From: Robinsoniella peoriensis
Lineage (GTDB): Bacteria > Bacillota > Clostridia > Lachnospirales > Lachnospiraceae
Strand: one strand, 5' to 3'
NCBI RefSeq assembly: GCF_042680125.1
Contig: NZ_JBHTNY010000002.1
Length of the DNA: 64,000 nucleotides
The notes beneath the pieces are model-generated. The model searched no databases, was not told the origin of the DNA, and saw only the letters and a program-made list of their open reading frames with translations. Shown here in pieces: positions 50,856-58,941 of the stretch; the first letter of the stretch is position 1; each line of letters opens with the position of its first letter. The position numbers and the translations under genes are program-made.

Positions 50856-52628
50856 CTAGTAATCGATTCCATGCACTTTCATTGCTTCTGCTATATCCCG
50901 GAATATGACACCCAGCCCATAGGCTCCGGCATCCGGATATCCAAGACTCCGCTCTCCCACTGTTCCGGCTCTTCCCATGCGGGCAACGATTTTTTCTGTG
51001 GCCTTGGCACCGTCTTCTGCTGCCTTAGCGGCTCTTATAAGAGTGGTGGAAATATCCTCCCCGGCTTTAGCACAAAGGCTCCAGGTATTTGCACAGGGAA
51101 GAAAGGCATCAATCAGTGTTTTATCGCCTATTTCTGCACCTCTTCCAAACGACCTCTCTCCGGTTGCCTGAATCCCTTTTACTGATGCCTGCAGCATTTG
51201 TGCAAATTCAGAAATGGTCAGCTCCGTTTTTGCTTGCGCGTATTTTCCTGCTGCACGGAAGGCAGATCCCCAGATGGGACCGGAAGCTCCTCCACAGTGT
51301 TCCATGATAACCAGAGAACAAGCATCCAGGAAATTCCCGATGGTGTCTGTATGATGGGTGATGATCTCGTTCCATTCCATTTTAAGCCGGCGGAATCCTT
51401 TGGCAATACTCATACCGAAATCGCCGTCTCCTGCATGGGAATCAAGCTCGCAGAAAGGTACTTCATTTCTTATTACGGATGCACTCATACAATCGATCAT
51501 GTAAACCATATTCTGCAGGCTGATACAGTTATGATGAATGATTGCGTAATCCGGGCTTGTTTCGATCTCATAGCTGGCTTTAACTCCGGTACCAGACATG
51601 TTCCCGGCTGGGGTATAAGGAATACTTTGCTTCCAATCCTGAATCGTAAAAACCGGAGCACTGCAGGGGGCGCTCAGCAGGCCCTTTAATTCCTCATCCA
51701 GTTTCAGAATAGACAAAGATGCGCCTGCCATATCGATACTGGTCATGTAACTTCCTACCAAGGTTCGGGAAACTATAACCGGATGCTTTGCCAGTTCCTT
51801 ATTTACTGAATTATTCAACAGGTATAATTCCTGGGCAGGGGTTGCACCAAAGCCATTTACCAGAAGGGCAATTTCCTGGTCCGTATCCGGCTTAAGCTCT
51901 TCTAAAAGTGCATCCACCATTTTCATCGCCAGTTCATCGGCGGTAATGAGTTTTTCACGCTTAATCCCCGGCTCACCATGAATTCCCACGCCATATTCCA
52001 TCTCATCGTCACCAAGAACAAAAGTAGGCGTCCCCTTGGCTGGAACCGTACAGGAGGTAAAGGCAAAGCCGATGCTTTTTACATTAGCTACGGTTTTTTC
52101 AGCCAGGCGCTTCACTTGTGCTAAATCCATACCCCTCTCCGCTGCGGCACCTGCAATTTTATGTACAAACACGGTACCTGCAACGCCTCTTCTACCAACG
52201 GTATACAGGCTGTCTTTTACGGCGATATCGTCATCAACTTTTATATAATCAACAGATATGCCATCTTCTTTTGCCAGATATGCTGCATTTTTAAAGTTCA
52301 TTATGTCACCGCTGTAATTCTTAATAATCAGCAGGGTGCCTTTGTCCCCGGCTGTTTCCCGGATTGCCTGATATACCTGAATCTGTGAGGGAGAAGCAAA
52401 TACATCGCCGCATACGGCGGCATCCAGAAGTCCATCGCCTACAAAGCCGGCATGTGCAGGTTCATGCCCGCTGCCGCCTCCGCTGATCAGGATTACCTTC
52501 TCCTTATTTACGTCTCGCTTTTTGATAATTTTATATTTCGGTATGAGTTCCAGATCAGGATGTGCAAGGACAATGCCATTGCACATTTCCATAACAACAT
52601 TTTGAGGATTATTTATTATTTTTTTCAT
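50856..52628 (-). CDS. Dihydroxyacetone kinase, DhaK-DhaL fusion
   Basis: A 590-residue two-domain kinase. DhaK part (1-330): ILISGGGSGHEPAHAGFVGD, the substrate-binding region with AGAAAERGMDL, and GFGATPAQELYL. DhaL part (about 375-590): LDSHAGDGDFGMSIAKGFRR (metal/ATP-binding Asp residues) and CGGASGPIWGSAFRAAGK. The fusion is the ATP-dependent type, so no PTS DhaM is needed; it makes DHA phosphate from dihydroxyacetone. Its ATG overlaps the gldA stop (ATGA), so both are coupled. The frame extends further upstream only inside gldA. Confidence 0.94.
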   Translation of the reverse strand: MKKIINNPQNVVMEMCNGIVLAHPDLELIPKYKIIKKRDVNKEKVILISGGGSGHEPAHAGFVGDGLLDAAVCGDVFASPSQIQVYQAIRETAGDKGTLLIIKNYSGDIMNFKNAAYLAKEDGISVDYIKVDDDIAVKDSLYTVGRRGVAGTVFVHKIAGAAAERGMDLAQVKRLAEKTVANVKSIGFAFTSCTVPAKGTPTFVLGDDEMEYGVGIHGEPGIKREKLITADELAMKMVDALLEELKPDTDQEIALLVNGFGATPAQELYLLNNSVNKELAKHPVIVSRTLVGSYMTSIDMAGASLSILKLDEELKGLLSAPCSAPVFTIQDWKQSIPYTPAGNMSGTGVKASYEIETSPDYAIIHHNCISLQNMVYMIDCMSASVIRNEVPFCELDSHAGDGDFGMSIAKGFRRLKMEWNEIITHHTDTIGNFLDACSLVIMEHCGGASGPIWGSAFRAAGKYAQAKTELTISEFAQMLQASVKGIQATGERSFGRGAEIGDKTLIDAFLPCANTWSLCAKAGEDISTTLIRAAKAAEDGAKATEKIVARMGRAGTVGERSLGYPDAGAYGLGVIFRDIAEAMKVHGIDY

Positions 52629-53767
52629 TTGCCGCACCTGCTTTTCTCTTTGAAGTTTTTTCCGATATGGTCTGCTGTAATGATTGCAGCAGCCACTGAT
52701 TGAGGTGTTACCGGGAAAGGCATGGCATGGATGGATTCTTCCGGAATACAAGCTTTATTTGCAGCTTCCATCAGTTCTTCCGCCGTAAATTGATCCACCC
52801 CGATATCTTCCAGGCAAACCGGAAGTCCAATTTTAAGGCAGAAGTCCAAAACTTCTTCAATTTCCTTTGAAGGAGCATTTTCCAGGACTAACTGCGCCAG
52901 TGTACCAAAGGCTACTTTTTCACCGTGGAAATATTTGTGGGTACCTTCAAAAATGGTAAGTCCGTCATGAATGGCATGAGCACCTCCAAGTCCGGCACTT
53001 TCAAATCCAAGCCCCGATAATAGAATATTTGTTTCAATAATATTTTCCAGTGCCGGAGTGACCTGATTACAGTCACAGGCTGTTTTGGCTTTCTCTCCAT
53101 CTTCCATCAGAGTCTGATAGCACAGAGATGCCAGCGCCATTGCGGTATTAGTACCTTTGGCAGGACCGCAGCATCCTTCCCGAAACCCGCAGGGAAGTCC
53201 GGCATTTACATTTGAACAGGAGGCAGCAGTTGCCCTTGCTTCAAAATAAGTAGACAGGGCATCTCCCATTCCGGAAACCAGAAAACGGGAAGGTGCCTGG
53301 GCAATTACCGTGGTGTCAATTAAGATAACACTGGGACTCTGTTTGAAATATGCATAGTCATCAAATGCACCGTCCGGTGTGTAGAGAACTGCTGAGTGGC
53401 TGGTTGGGGCATCGGTAGCTGCAATCGTGGGAACAATGATCAAAGCTTCGCCTGCTGCAACGCATTTTGCGGTATCAATCGCCTTTCCGCCGCCAAGTCC
53501 AATGGTACAGTGGCAGCCTTTTTCTTTTGCCAGTTCCTGCAGGCGTGCTACCTCCTGTCTGGAACATTCGCCTTTAAATCCGCTTTCGACAAAAGAGATC
53601 TGATACTCTTTTGCAGTTATCAGCAGCTTTTCCTTTACTCGGCCGACATCATCCGGGTGGGCAATCAGTAATGCGGACGATCCGAATGTTTTTACGAAGT
53701 AACCCAGGTTTCGAATTTCATCTTCTCCCTGTACGTATTTGGTTGGACATATAAAAGCTTTTCTCAT
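52625..53767 (-). CDS. gldA: Glycerol dehydrogenase
   Basis: A 380-residue iron-type alcohol dehydrogenase of the glycerol dehydrogenase group: MRKAFICPTKYVQGEDEIRN, NAD-binding GLGGGKAIDTAK, IIVPTIAATDAPTSHSAVLY, metal-binding Asp/His residues in SGMGDALSTYFEAR, GGAHAIHDGLT and TFEGTHKYFHGEKVAFG. It oxidises glycerol to dihydroxyacetone, which the DhaKL kinase next door phosphorylates. The ATG at 53767 follows CAGGAGGT; the frame is open upstream through the promoter but without a start signal. Confidence 0.95.
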   Translation of the reverse strand: MRKAFICPTKYVQGEDEIRNLGYFVKTFGSSALLIAHPDDVGRVKEKLLITAKEYQISFVESGFKGECSRQEVARLQELAKEKGCHCTIGLGGGKAIDTAKCVAAGEALIIVPTIAATDAPTSHSAVLYTPDGAFDDYAYFKQSPSVILIDTTVIAQAPSRFLVSGMGDALSTYFEARATAASCSNVNAGLPCGFREGCCGPAKGTNTAMALASLCYQTLMEDGEKAKTACDCNQVTPALENIIETNILLSGLGFESAGLGGAHAIHDGLTIFEGTHKYFHGEKVAFGTLAQLVLENAPSKEIEEVLDFCLKIGLPVCLEDIGVDQFTAEELMEAANKACIPEESIHAMPFPVTPQSVAAAIITADHIGKNFKEKSRCGK

Positions 53768-53832
53768 TTTAATACCTCCTGCTGTATTTGATGGTTTTAT
53801 TTTAGCAGGAATGCATAACGGATACAGTGAGG

Positions 53833-53909
53833 AATGATGACCGGAAATAATGATTCTATATCGTAATTTCTTGTCATCAGATTCCGGAATGGTAATTTCA
53901 TGCAGTGCC
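53833..53909 (-). promoter_or_regulatory. Candidate PocR/AraC operator upstream of gldA
   Basis: The plus strand reads ATGATGACCGGAAATAATGA (53833-53852), TATCGTAATTTC (53859-53870) and GGAATGGTAATTTCATGCAG (53886-53905). Each has a counterpart upstream of the alpha/beta hydrolase gene. Located 65-140 bases before the gldA start. Confidence 0.5.
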
Positions 53910-53942
53910 AATAGCATTTTTCAAACACGCTCCAGGGAAAAT

Positions 53943-53971
53943 TTGACGCAGGCGCAATTCTATATTATGAT
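53943..53971 (+). promoter_or_regulatory. Promoter of the UvrC-like gene
   Basis: TTGACG (53943-53948) and TATGAT (53966-53971) with a 17-nt spacer, 48 bases before the start codon. No LexA box was seen nearby. Confidence 0.75.
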
Positions 53972-54019
53972 AATGGAAAGTGTTATAAACCAAGGATAAA
54001 GCGGAGGCATGGTGCGCCT

Positions 54020-54979
54020 ATGACAGATCAGATCTCAGAAAAATTAGAACATCTTCCGGAAGCCCCGGGAGTCTATAAAATGCTGGATGAAAAAGGAAAA
54101 ATAATATATATTGGGAAAAGTAAATGCCTGAAGAAACGGGTGAAATCTTATTTTGTGGAAACTCCAAAATGGGATAAGGTAAATCGAATGGCACCTTTTA
54201 TAAAAGATATCGACTATGTGGTTACCGATACCCATCTGGAAGCTATGCTTTTGGAATGTGAACTTATTAAACAAGTCCGCCCTTATTTTAACGTACTGAT
54301 GAAATACGATGACCGGTACGTTTACCTGAAGGTAGGACAGACATTTCCGGACAGAATGCTTTCCATTGCTAACCGCAGGGAAGAAAACTGCTTTGGGCCT
54401 TTTCGCAGCAGAAGCACACTGTTGCAGATTATGGACTTTATGAAAAATGTGTATCCGATTGAGAAAGTGAAAAGAACATACCAGCTTACCTATCATATCT
54501 TTCCCAAAACGCTTACCCGGGATAACTGGGAGGATACACAGCGGGCGCTGATGGAATTTTGTAAGAAAGCTTCTATACGGGAACAGTTTATAAGAGAGAC
54601 GCAAAAGAAAATGAGCAAAGCTGCACAAGAAGAAAAATACGAAACAGCGGCATTCTATCGGGATGCTGTTGAAAACCTGAAATACTTGAAAAAGGGGATA
54701 GATTCTTATGACCATTGGATGAAGGGGCATGTACTTTTGAATCTGGAAACTGACAGTGGCAGGAAGCTTTTTTACATTGTTAAAGGACGCGTTATACATA
54801 AGAAGGCGTTTCAACAGATTGTGCCGCCCGTAAAGGAGAATTTCAGAAAGGAAAGTCTGGAAATATTATTACATATTACCGAAGAACTGGATAATAAGGG
54901 AAATATAGATTACTGCGATATAATATATAGTGAAATGAGAGGTCAGCCAACAGAAAAAATAGAAATAGAATTTTTGTAA
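54020..54979 (+). CDS. Short UvrC-like GIY-YIG nuclease (Cho-like)
   Basis: A 319-residue protein. The N-terminal GIY-YIG domain is clear (APGVYKMLDEKGKIIYIGKS, with LKKRVKSYF and the EAMLLECELIKQVRPYFNV core). A UVR-type helix pair (KMSKAAQEEKYETAAFYRDA) follows at about 200. The C-terminal RNase H-like endonuclease and HhH domains of full UvrC (about 600 residues) are missing; the last 90 residues are UvrC-like linker. It therefore should make only the 3' cut, like the E. coli Cho protein. The main UvrC is expected elsewhere in the genome. Start ATG at 54020, weak ribosome site GCGGAGG about 10 bases upstream. Confidence 0.88.
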   Translation: MTDQISEKLEHLPEAPGVYKMLDEKGKIIYIGKSKCLKKRVKSYFVETPKWDKVNRMAPFIKDIDYVVTDTHLEAMLLECELIKQVRPYFNVLMKYDDRYVYLKVGQTFPDRMLSIANRREENCFGPFRSRSTLLQIMDFMKNVYPIEKVKRTYQLTYHIFPKTLTRDNWEDTQRALMEFCKKASIREQFIRETQKKMSKAAQEEKYETAAFYRDAVENLKYLKKGIDSYDHWMKGHVLLNLETDSGRKLFYIVKGRVIHKKAFQQIVPPVKENFRKESLEILLHITEELDNKGNIDYCDIIYSEMRGQPTEKIEIEFL

Positions 54980-55016
54980 AAATGGATGCAGTCAACAGTA
55001 ATATTGACTGCATCCA
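54977..55016 (-). terminator. Terminator of the XRE regulator gene
   Basis: TGGATGCAGTCAA pairs perfectly with TTGACTGCATCCA around an 8-nt loop; on the minus strand it is followed by TTTTTAC. It overlaps the stop codon of the convergent UvrC-like gene and may serve both directions. Confidence 0.8.
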
Positions 55017-55030
55017 TACCACCCTGCAAT

Positions 55031-55645
55031 TTAGTTATTTTCAATTTTCCGGCTCTTTCGGGGTGGTAAAAGCGAGAACAGACCATGATTGCTGCAGCAG
55101 ATGTAGAATTTTCCACTCCTTATTTTAGGGATGCGAAGTTCTGCATTTTGTTCGGGATATAATTTGATTAGCTGTAACCGGTCGCAGGTAACATATGCTG
55201 CAAAGGTAAGGTAGTGTTCCCGTGTCATTTCGTGATTTATGGTAATATAGGCTTCATCATCGATGTCTTCTACCGTAATCTGATGATCTGCATCCGCTGG
55301 CTTTTCTTCCAGGGGTTCTAATTTTCTGCCGCAGCAGGAAAGTTCTGCTTTTGCCGTACTTGTCAGGACATTGCCGCAAGTCGGGCACAGATAAAATTTT
55401 ACTCTTTTCATATTGCCTCCGTCTGTATGGTTGGGGTCTAAATCCCCCTGCAGTATTTTTTCTATATTTACTCCTAATATTTGGGACAGTTCACTAAGCA
55501 GTGATACATCGGGACAGCCAAGTCCTCTCTCCCACTTGGAAATAGCCTTGTCACTGATATTCATGGCATCTGCAATTTCTTTTTGTGTCATATTCTTTTC
55601 TTTACGCAATCCCAATATCAGCAATCCCACTTTATTACAATCCAT
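55031..55645 (-). CDS. XRE-family regulator with zinc-ribbon-like and desulfoferrodoxin-like tail
   Basis: A 204-residue protein. Residues 1-65 form a Cro/CI helix-turn-helix (LRKEKNMTQKEIADAMNISD, KAISKWERGLGCPDVSLLSE). A CPTCG-N13-CCG pattern at about 92-110 suggests a zinc ribbon, and the last 80 residues (REHYLTFAAYVTCDRLQLIK, SGKFYICCSNHGLFSL) resemble a desulfoferrodoxin-type metal domain. The ATG at 55645 follows TTGGAGGTG. The tail suggests sensing of metal or redox state; this is inference. Confidence 0.85.
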   Translation of the reverse strand: MDCNKVGLLILGLRKEKNMTQKEIADAMNISDKAISKWERGLGCPDVSLLSELSQILGVNIEKILQGDLDPNHTDGGNMKRVKFYLCPTCGNVLTSTAKAELSCCGRKLEPLEEKPADADHQITVEDIDDEAYITINHEMTREHYLTFAAYVTCDRLQLIKLYPEQNAELRIPKIRSGKFYICCSNHGLFSLLPPRKSRKIENN

Positions 55646-55694
55646 TACGTTCACCTCCAATTATCAGCATAAACCACCCGGGGGAACTTTGCAA

Positions 55695-56447
55695 TCAACG
55701 CTCCGTAGAGTAGGTGTACAAGTTTCCCTTCTTTCCCGTTCTTTGAACAACTTCTAAGTTATATAGCACATTTAATGCCAGCTGTGCTTTGGAAAGAGAC
55801 AGCTTAGAAGCAGTTTTAAAGTCTCTGGATGTAAAATCAGGCTTTAGCCCCGGGGGAATCAGCTTATGGTAATCTTCCCGGCTGTCTATGAGGATTTCAT
55901 CCGTTAGGGCTATCGGGATCCGTTCGCAGCGGGAGGATCCTTTTTTCTTGTCACGGCTCCATCCATCCAGATAGCGGTACTCTTCTATCTCAATCATGGC
56001 AATGCTTAACTTAATTCTGGGATTTTTAAGAAGCTCCTTAATTCTGTACAGCTCATGGAAAATATCATAAGAGTTACCACGTCTCGGACTTTTTCTGGGT
56101 GAAGATATCTCACCGGTAGTTTTATCTACCCAGAGCAGCCATTTGGTACTGGCTATAGGGTAAACGATTCGAACGTCACTGACTTCCGTAAATACTTCCA
56201 GCTTTTTTCTGAGTTTATTAAAATTCTGGGTCTGTATTTCAATGATCTCCTGGTCTGTCATGATATCTGCTACGTAAGAAGCTACCCGTATTTCCTGATG
56301 GTCAGCCCGTGGCTCATAATATTCTTTTAATACTGCATGGAGCGTCTTTTCTGACAGGGTTCCGATGCCATTGAAGTTTTTTTTGCCATATCGTATTTTG
56401 TGACAGGCATTTTGAAATCGTAATTGTTTCTTTTCCAGGTTATCCAT
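55695..56447 (-). CDS. Conserved protein of unknown function, possible PD-(D/E)XK-like fold with C-terminal winged helix
   Basis: A 250-residue cytoplasmic basic protein. I do not recognise a named family. Residues 28-95 include ADIMTDQEIIEIQTQNFNKL and RKKLEVF, then VRIVYPI: the spacing of Asp, Glu-x-Gln and a following helix resembles PD-(D/E)XK nuclease cores in which Lys is replaced by Gln. A Lys/Arg-rich region follows (about 135-175), and the end (SRDFKTASKLSLSKAQLALN, VVQRTGKKGNLYTYS) looks like a winged helix-turn-helix. It stands alone between an XRE gene and a divergent DUF2461 gene. Nuclease function is only a hypothesis. Confidence 0.6.
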   Translation of the reverse strand: MDNLEKKQLRFQNACHKIRYGKKNFNGIGTLSEKTLHAVLKEYYEPRADHQEIRVASYVADIMTDQEIIEIQTQNFNKLRKKLEVFTEVSDVRIVYPIASTKWLLWVDKTTGEISSPRKSPRRGNSYDIFHELYRIKELLKNPRIKLSIAMIEIEEYRYLDGWSRDKKKGSSRCERIPIALTDEILIDSREDYHKLIPPGLKPDFTSRDFKTASKLSLSKAQLALNVLYNLEVVQRTGKKGNLYTYSTER

Positions 56448-56637
56448 AAGCTTATTTATCTGTCCTTAAAGTTTCTATTTGTATATCGGCTATACGCTAT
56501 AAGCATACAACGGTGCAGCGGGTATTGTAAATAGAAAATTTTCTTAAAAAAGATGTCACAACCGCAAGCCACAGTTGTCTAATTAAGTGTAACGAATTAA
56601 AAGCGCATATATTATGCAATCATCAAGGAGGACAAAG

Positions 56638-57321
56638 ATGAACAACAAGGTAATTTTAGAGTTTTTAACAATGCTGCAGGAAAACAATTCTTTGGAATGG
56701 ATGCAGGAAAATAAGAAACTGTATCAGGAAGCAAAGGAAAAATTTGAAGGCCTAATCCAGGAAATGATTGTACGGATTTCAGCGTTTGACGATTCCATCG
56801 CATGGCTGAAAGCAAAAGATCTGGTGTTTCGATTAAATAGGGATACCCGTTTCAGCAAGGACAAATCCCCATATAATCCCTCTTTTCGTGCACATATTTC
56901 ATCCGCAGGACGTCTCCCTATTCCGGCAGGATATTTTATCTGCGTGAAACCCGGGGAATCCATACTTGGCGGCGGTGTCTTTGCCACGCAATTCCCGGAT
57001 GCCACCACTTTAGTACGGGACTACCTGACCGGACATGGTGTGGAATTTTTGGATATTATAAACAATCAGGATTTTCGGGAGAATTTCCAGGTATTTGGCG
57101 AAAAGCTGAAAAATGTTCCAAGAGGTTATGATAAGAACCATCCCCTTGCAGAATTTCTGAAACATAAATCATGGGCTTTGGAATATGCAATCAGTGATGC
57201 ACAGTTTGCTGACGTAGATGGATTTTTGGATCTGTCTGTTGATATCTTCCGTAAAATGAAGCCTTTTAATGATTATCTGAATCGGGCATTAGCTTCATTT
57301 ACCATGCCGCAAAGACCATAA
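56638..57321 (+). CDS. DUF2461 family protein
   Basis: A 227-residue protein matching DUF2461 (TIGR02453): FLTMLQENNSLEWMQENKKL, FRLNRDTRFSKDKSPYNPSF, AHISSAGRLPIPAGYFICVK, GGGVF and the PRGYDKNHPLAEFLKHKSWA stretch. The family is widespread, cytoplasmic and of unknown function. CAAGGAGGA precedes the ATG at 56638; a frame opening at 56614 lies upstream of this site. It is a single gene. Confidence 0.92.
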   Translation: MNNKVILEFLTMLQENNSLEWMQENKKLYQEAKEKFEGLIQEMIVRISAFDDSIAWLKAKDLVFRLNRDTRFSKDKSPYNPSFRAHISSAGRLPIPAGYFICVKPGESILGGGVFATQFPDATTLVRDYLTGHGVEFLDIINNQDFRENFQVFGEKLKNVPRGYDKNHPLAEFLKHKSWALEYAISDAQFADVDGFLDLSVDIFRKMKPFNDYLNRALASFTMPQRP

Positions 57322-57356
57322 GCTCTGCTTAAAATAAAAAATGTCCCGAAAGTAAT

Positions 57357-57395
57357 TTGACAATAGAAATATTTTACTTTAAAATATTTCTATTG
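57357..57395 (+). promoter_or_regulatory. Promoter overlapped by a perfect 15-bp palindrome
   Basis: TTGACA (57357-57362) and TAAAAT (57380-57385) with a 17-nt spacer form a near-consensus promoter. The same DNA contains CAATAGAAATATTTT (57361-57375) and its exact complement AAAATATTTCTATTG (57381-57395), five bases apart. The palindrome covers the spacer and -10 box, so it is a strong candidate repressor operator for the ferredoxin-type gene; no cognate regulator gene is adjacent. Confidence 0.8.
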
Positions 57396-57418
57396 CAATA
57401 CAAAATGAAACTGGTGTA

Positions 57419-58714
57419 ATGACACTGAGAAAGCGTGAGAATATGGGACATATTACTTCAAAAGAAGCTTATAAAAATTTGGAAGAACGAATTAATTGGT
57501 TTACCCAGGGTGCTCCTGCTTCGCAAACACTATACAAAATCCTTGAGGTTTTATATTCGGAAAAAGAAGCAAAATGGATATCGCTGCTGCCGATACGGCC
57601 TTTTACGGCTAAAAAAGCGGCACAGATCTGGGGTACGACAGAATTAAAAGCAGAAAAGGTGCTGGATCACCTATGTGAAAAAGCATTACTGGTTGATTCT
57701 TTTCATAATGGACAACGAAAATTTGTGATGCCTCCGCCTATGGCCGGATTCTTTGAATTTGCCCTGATGAGGACCAGAGGGGACATTGATCAGAAGTATT
57801 TAAGCGAACTGTATTATCAGTACATGAATGTGGAGGAGGATTTTGTAAAAGATCTCTTTTATGCAACAGAAACAAGACTGGGGCGCGTTTTTGTACAGGA
57901 ACCGGTATTATCTACAGAAAATACACTCCATATACTGGATCATGAGCGTGCCAGTCACATTGTGGAAGATGCGCAGTATATCGGACTTGGCACCTGTTAC
58001 TGCAGGCACAAGATGTTTCATGCGGGACATCCCTGTGAAATTGACGCTCCCCTGGATGTCTGTCTGACCTTTGGAAATGTGGCACGTTCACTTGCAGAAC
58101 ACGGAGGCCATGCCAGGCTTATCTCCAAAGAAGAAGCTTACGATGCGCTGGAACGCTCTTATGCGTCCAATTTGGTACAGATAGGTGAGAATGTAAGGGA
58201 AGATCCAATGTTTATCTGCAATTGCTGTGGATGCTGCTGTGAGGCCTTACAGGCAGCAAGGAAGTTCAGCCCCATGCAGCCGGTTGCAACCACAAATTAT
58301 ATACCGGAGGTATCAAAGGAAAAATGTATTTCCTGCGGCAAGTGTGCAAAAGTCTGCCCAATTCTGGCAATTAAAATGGAGGACAAGAATGCCGTTATTG
58401 ATACGGATATCTGCCTTGGCTGCGGTGTGTGTGCTGGAAACTGTCCCACAAAAGCCATTGAGCTGAAACGCCGGGCGGTTCAGATTATTACTCCGGTAAA
58501 CAGTACCCACCGGTTTGTACTGCAGGCAATCGAAAAGGGAACGCTTCAGAACCTGATTTTTGATAATCATGCCTTTGCCAACCACAGAGCGATGGCAGCT
58601 GTATTCGGAACTATTTTAAAACTTCCACCGGTGAAGCAGATGCTGGCAAGCAGGCAGATGAAATCAATTTATCTGGATAAACTGCTGTCCATGAAAAAGA
58701 AGAAAACTGATTAA
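57419..58714 (+). CDS. 4Fe-4S ferredoxin-type protein with N-terminal winged-helix-like region
   Basis: A 431-residue protein. The N-terminal third (about 30-110) looks like a winged helix (AKKAAQIWGTTELKAEKVLD HLCEKALL-type). Around residue 190 is a Cys/His cluster, YIGLGTCYCRHKMFHAGHPC, then CNCCGCCCEALQAAR at about 268, followed by two 4Fe-4S motifs, CISCGKCAKVCP (about 303) and CLGCGVCAGNCP (about 332). Such proteins accompany anaerobic electron transfer, but partners are not encoded here. The ATG at 57419 has a weak ribosome site (CTGGTG); ATG 57443 is an alternative. Confidence 0.85.
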   Translation: MTLRKRENMGHITSKEAYKNLEERINWFTQGAPASQTLYKILEVLYSEKEAKWISLLPIRPFTAKKAAQIWGTTELKAEKVLDHLCEKALLVDSFHNGQRKFVMPPPMAGFFEFALMRTRGDIDQKYLSELYYQYMNVEEDFVKDLFYATETRLGRVFVQEPVLSTENTLHILDHERASHIVEDAQYIGLGTCYCRHKMFHAGHPCEIDAPLDVCLTFGNVARSLAEHGGHARLISKEEAYDALERSYASNLVQIGENVREDPMFICNCCGCCCEALQAARKFSPMQPVATTNYIPEVSKEKCISCGKCAKVCPILAIKMEDKNAVIDTDICLGCGVCAGNCPTKAIELKRRAVQIITPVNSTHRFVLQAIEKGTLQNLIFDNHAFANHRAMAAVFGTILKLPPVKQMLASRQMKSIYLDKLLSMKKKKTD

Positions 58715-58718
58715 TGTT

Positions 58719-58860
58719 TTTGGGTTTAGGTGAGAAAGGTGACGCTTTGTAAAATGATGTAGTGCTCGGAAAGAGCAGGGGGCGGACCATGGCAGAGAAC
58801 GTATAAAACCTATAAAGCAGCTGGATCTTTTCAGCGTAGGACGTTTTCTTCATTCTACTA
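58719..58860. repeat. Dispersed intergenic repeat, short copy
   Basis: Bases 58719-58795 align without gaps to 13495-13571 (10 mismatches in 77) and 58797-58860 align to 13891-13952. The central nested-hairpin block of the long copy is absent. Both copies start within 30 bases of the stop of a plus-strand gene. A minus-strand frame running through it is not a gene. Confidence 0.85.
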
Positions 58861-58880
58861 TGGGAGTGTGCTCTAACATA

Positions 58881-58927
58881 AAACAAGGAGCATTTCGCGT
58901 AATATCAAAGCGAAATGCTCCTTGTTT
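58881..58927 (-). terminator. Terminator of the RNase J gene
   Basis: AAACAAGGAGCATTTCGC and GCGAAATGCTCCTTGTTT are perfect 18-bp arms around an 11-nt loop. On the minus strand it follows the RNase J stop by 15 bases and ends in TTGTTTTAT. Confidence 0.88.
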
Positions 58928-58941
58928 GTAAAAGCTTTTAT

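Noticed and set aside
53895..53915. Sigma-54 promoter upstream of gldA (TTGGCAC on the minus strand)
   Set aside because: The -24-like TGGCAC has no GC element at the right distance for -12, and no sigma-54 activator is present.
58611..58886. 91-codon minus-strand frame across the short repeat copy
   Set aside because: It overlaps the end of the ferredoxin-type gene in antisense and the dispersed repeat. No start signal and low-complexity composition.
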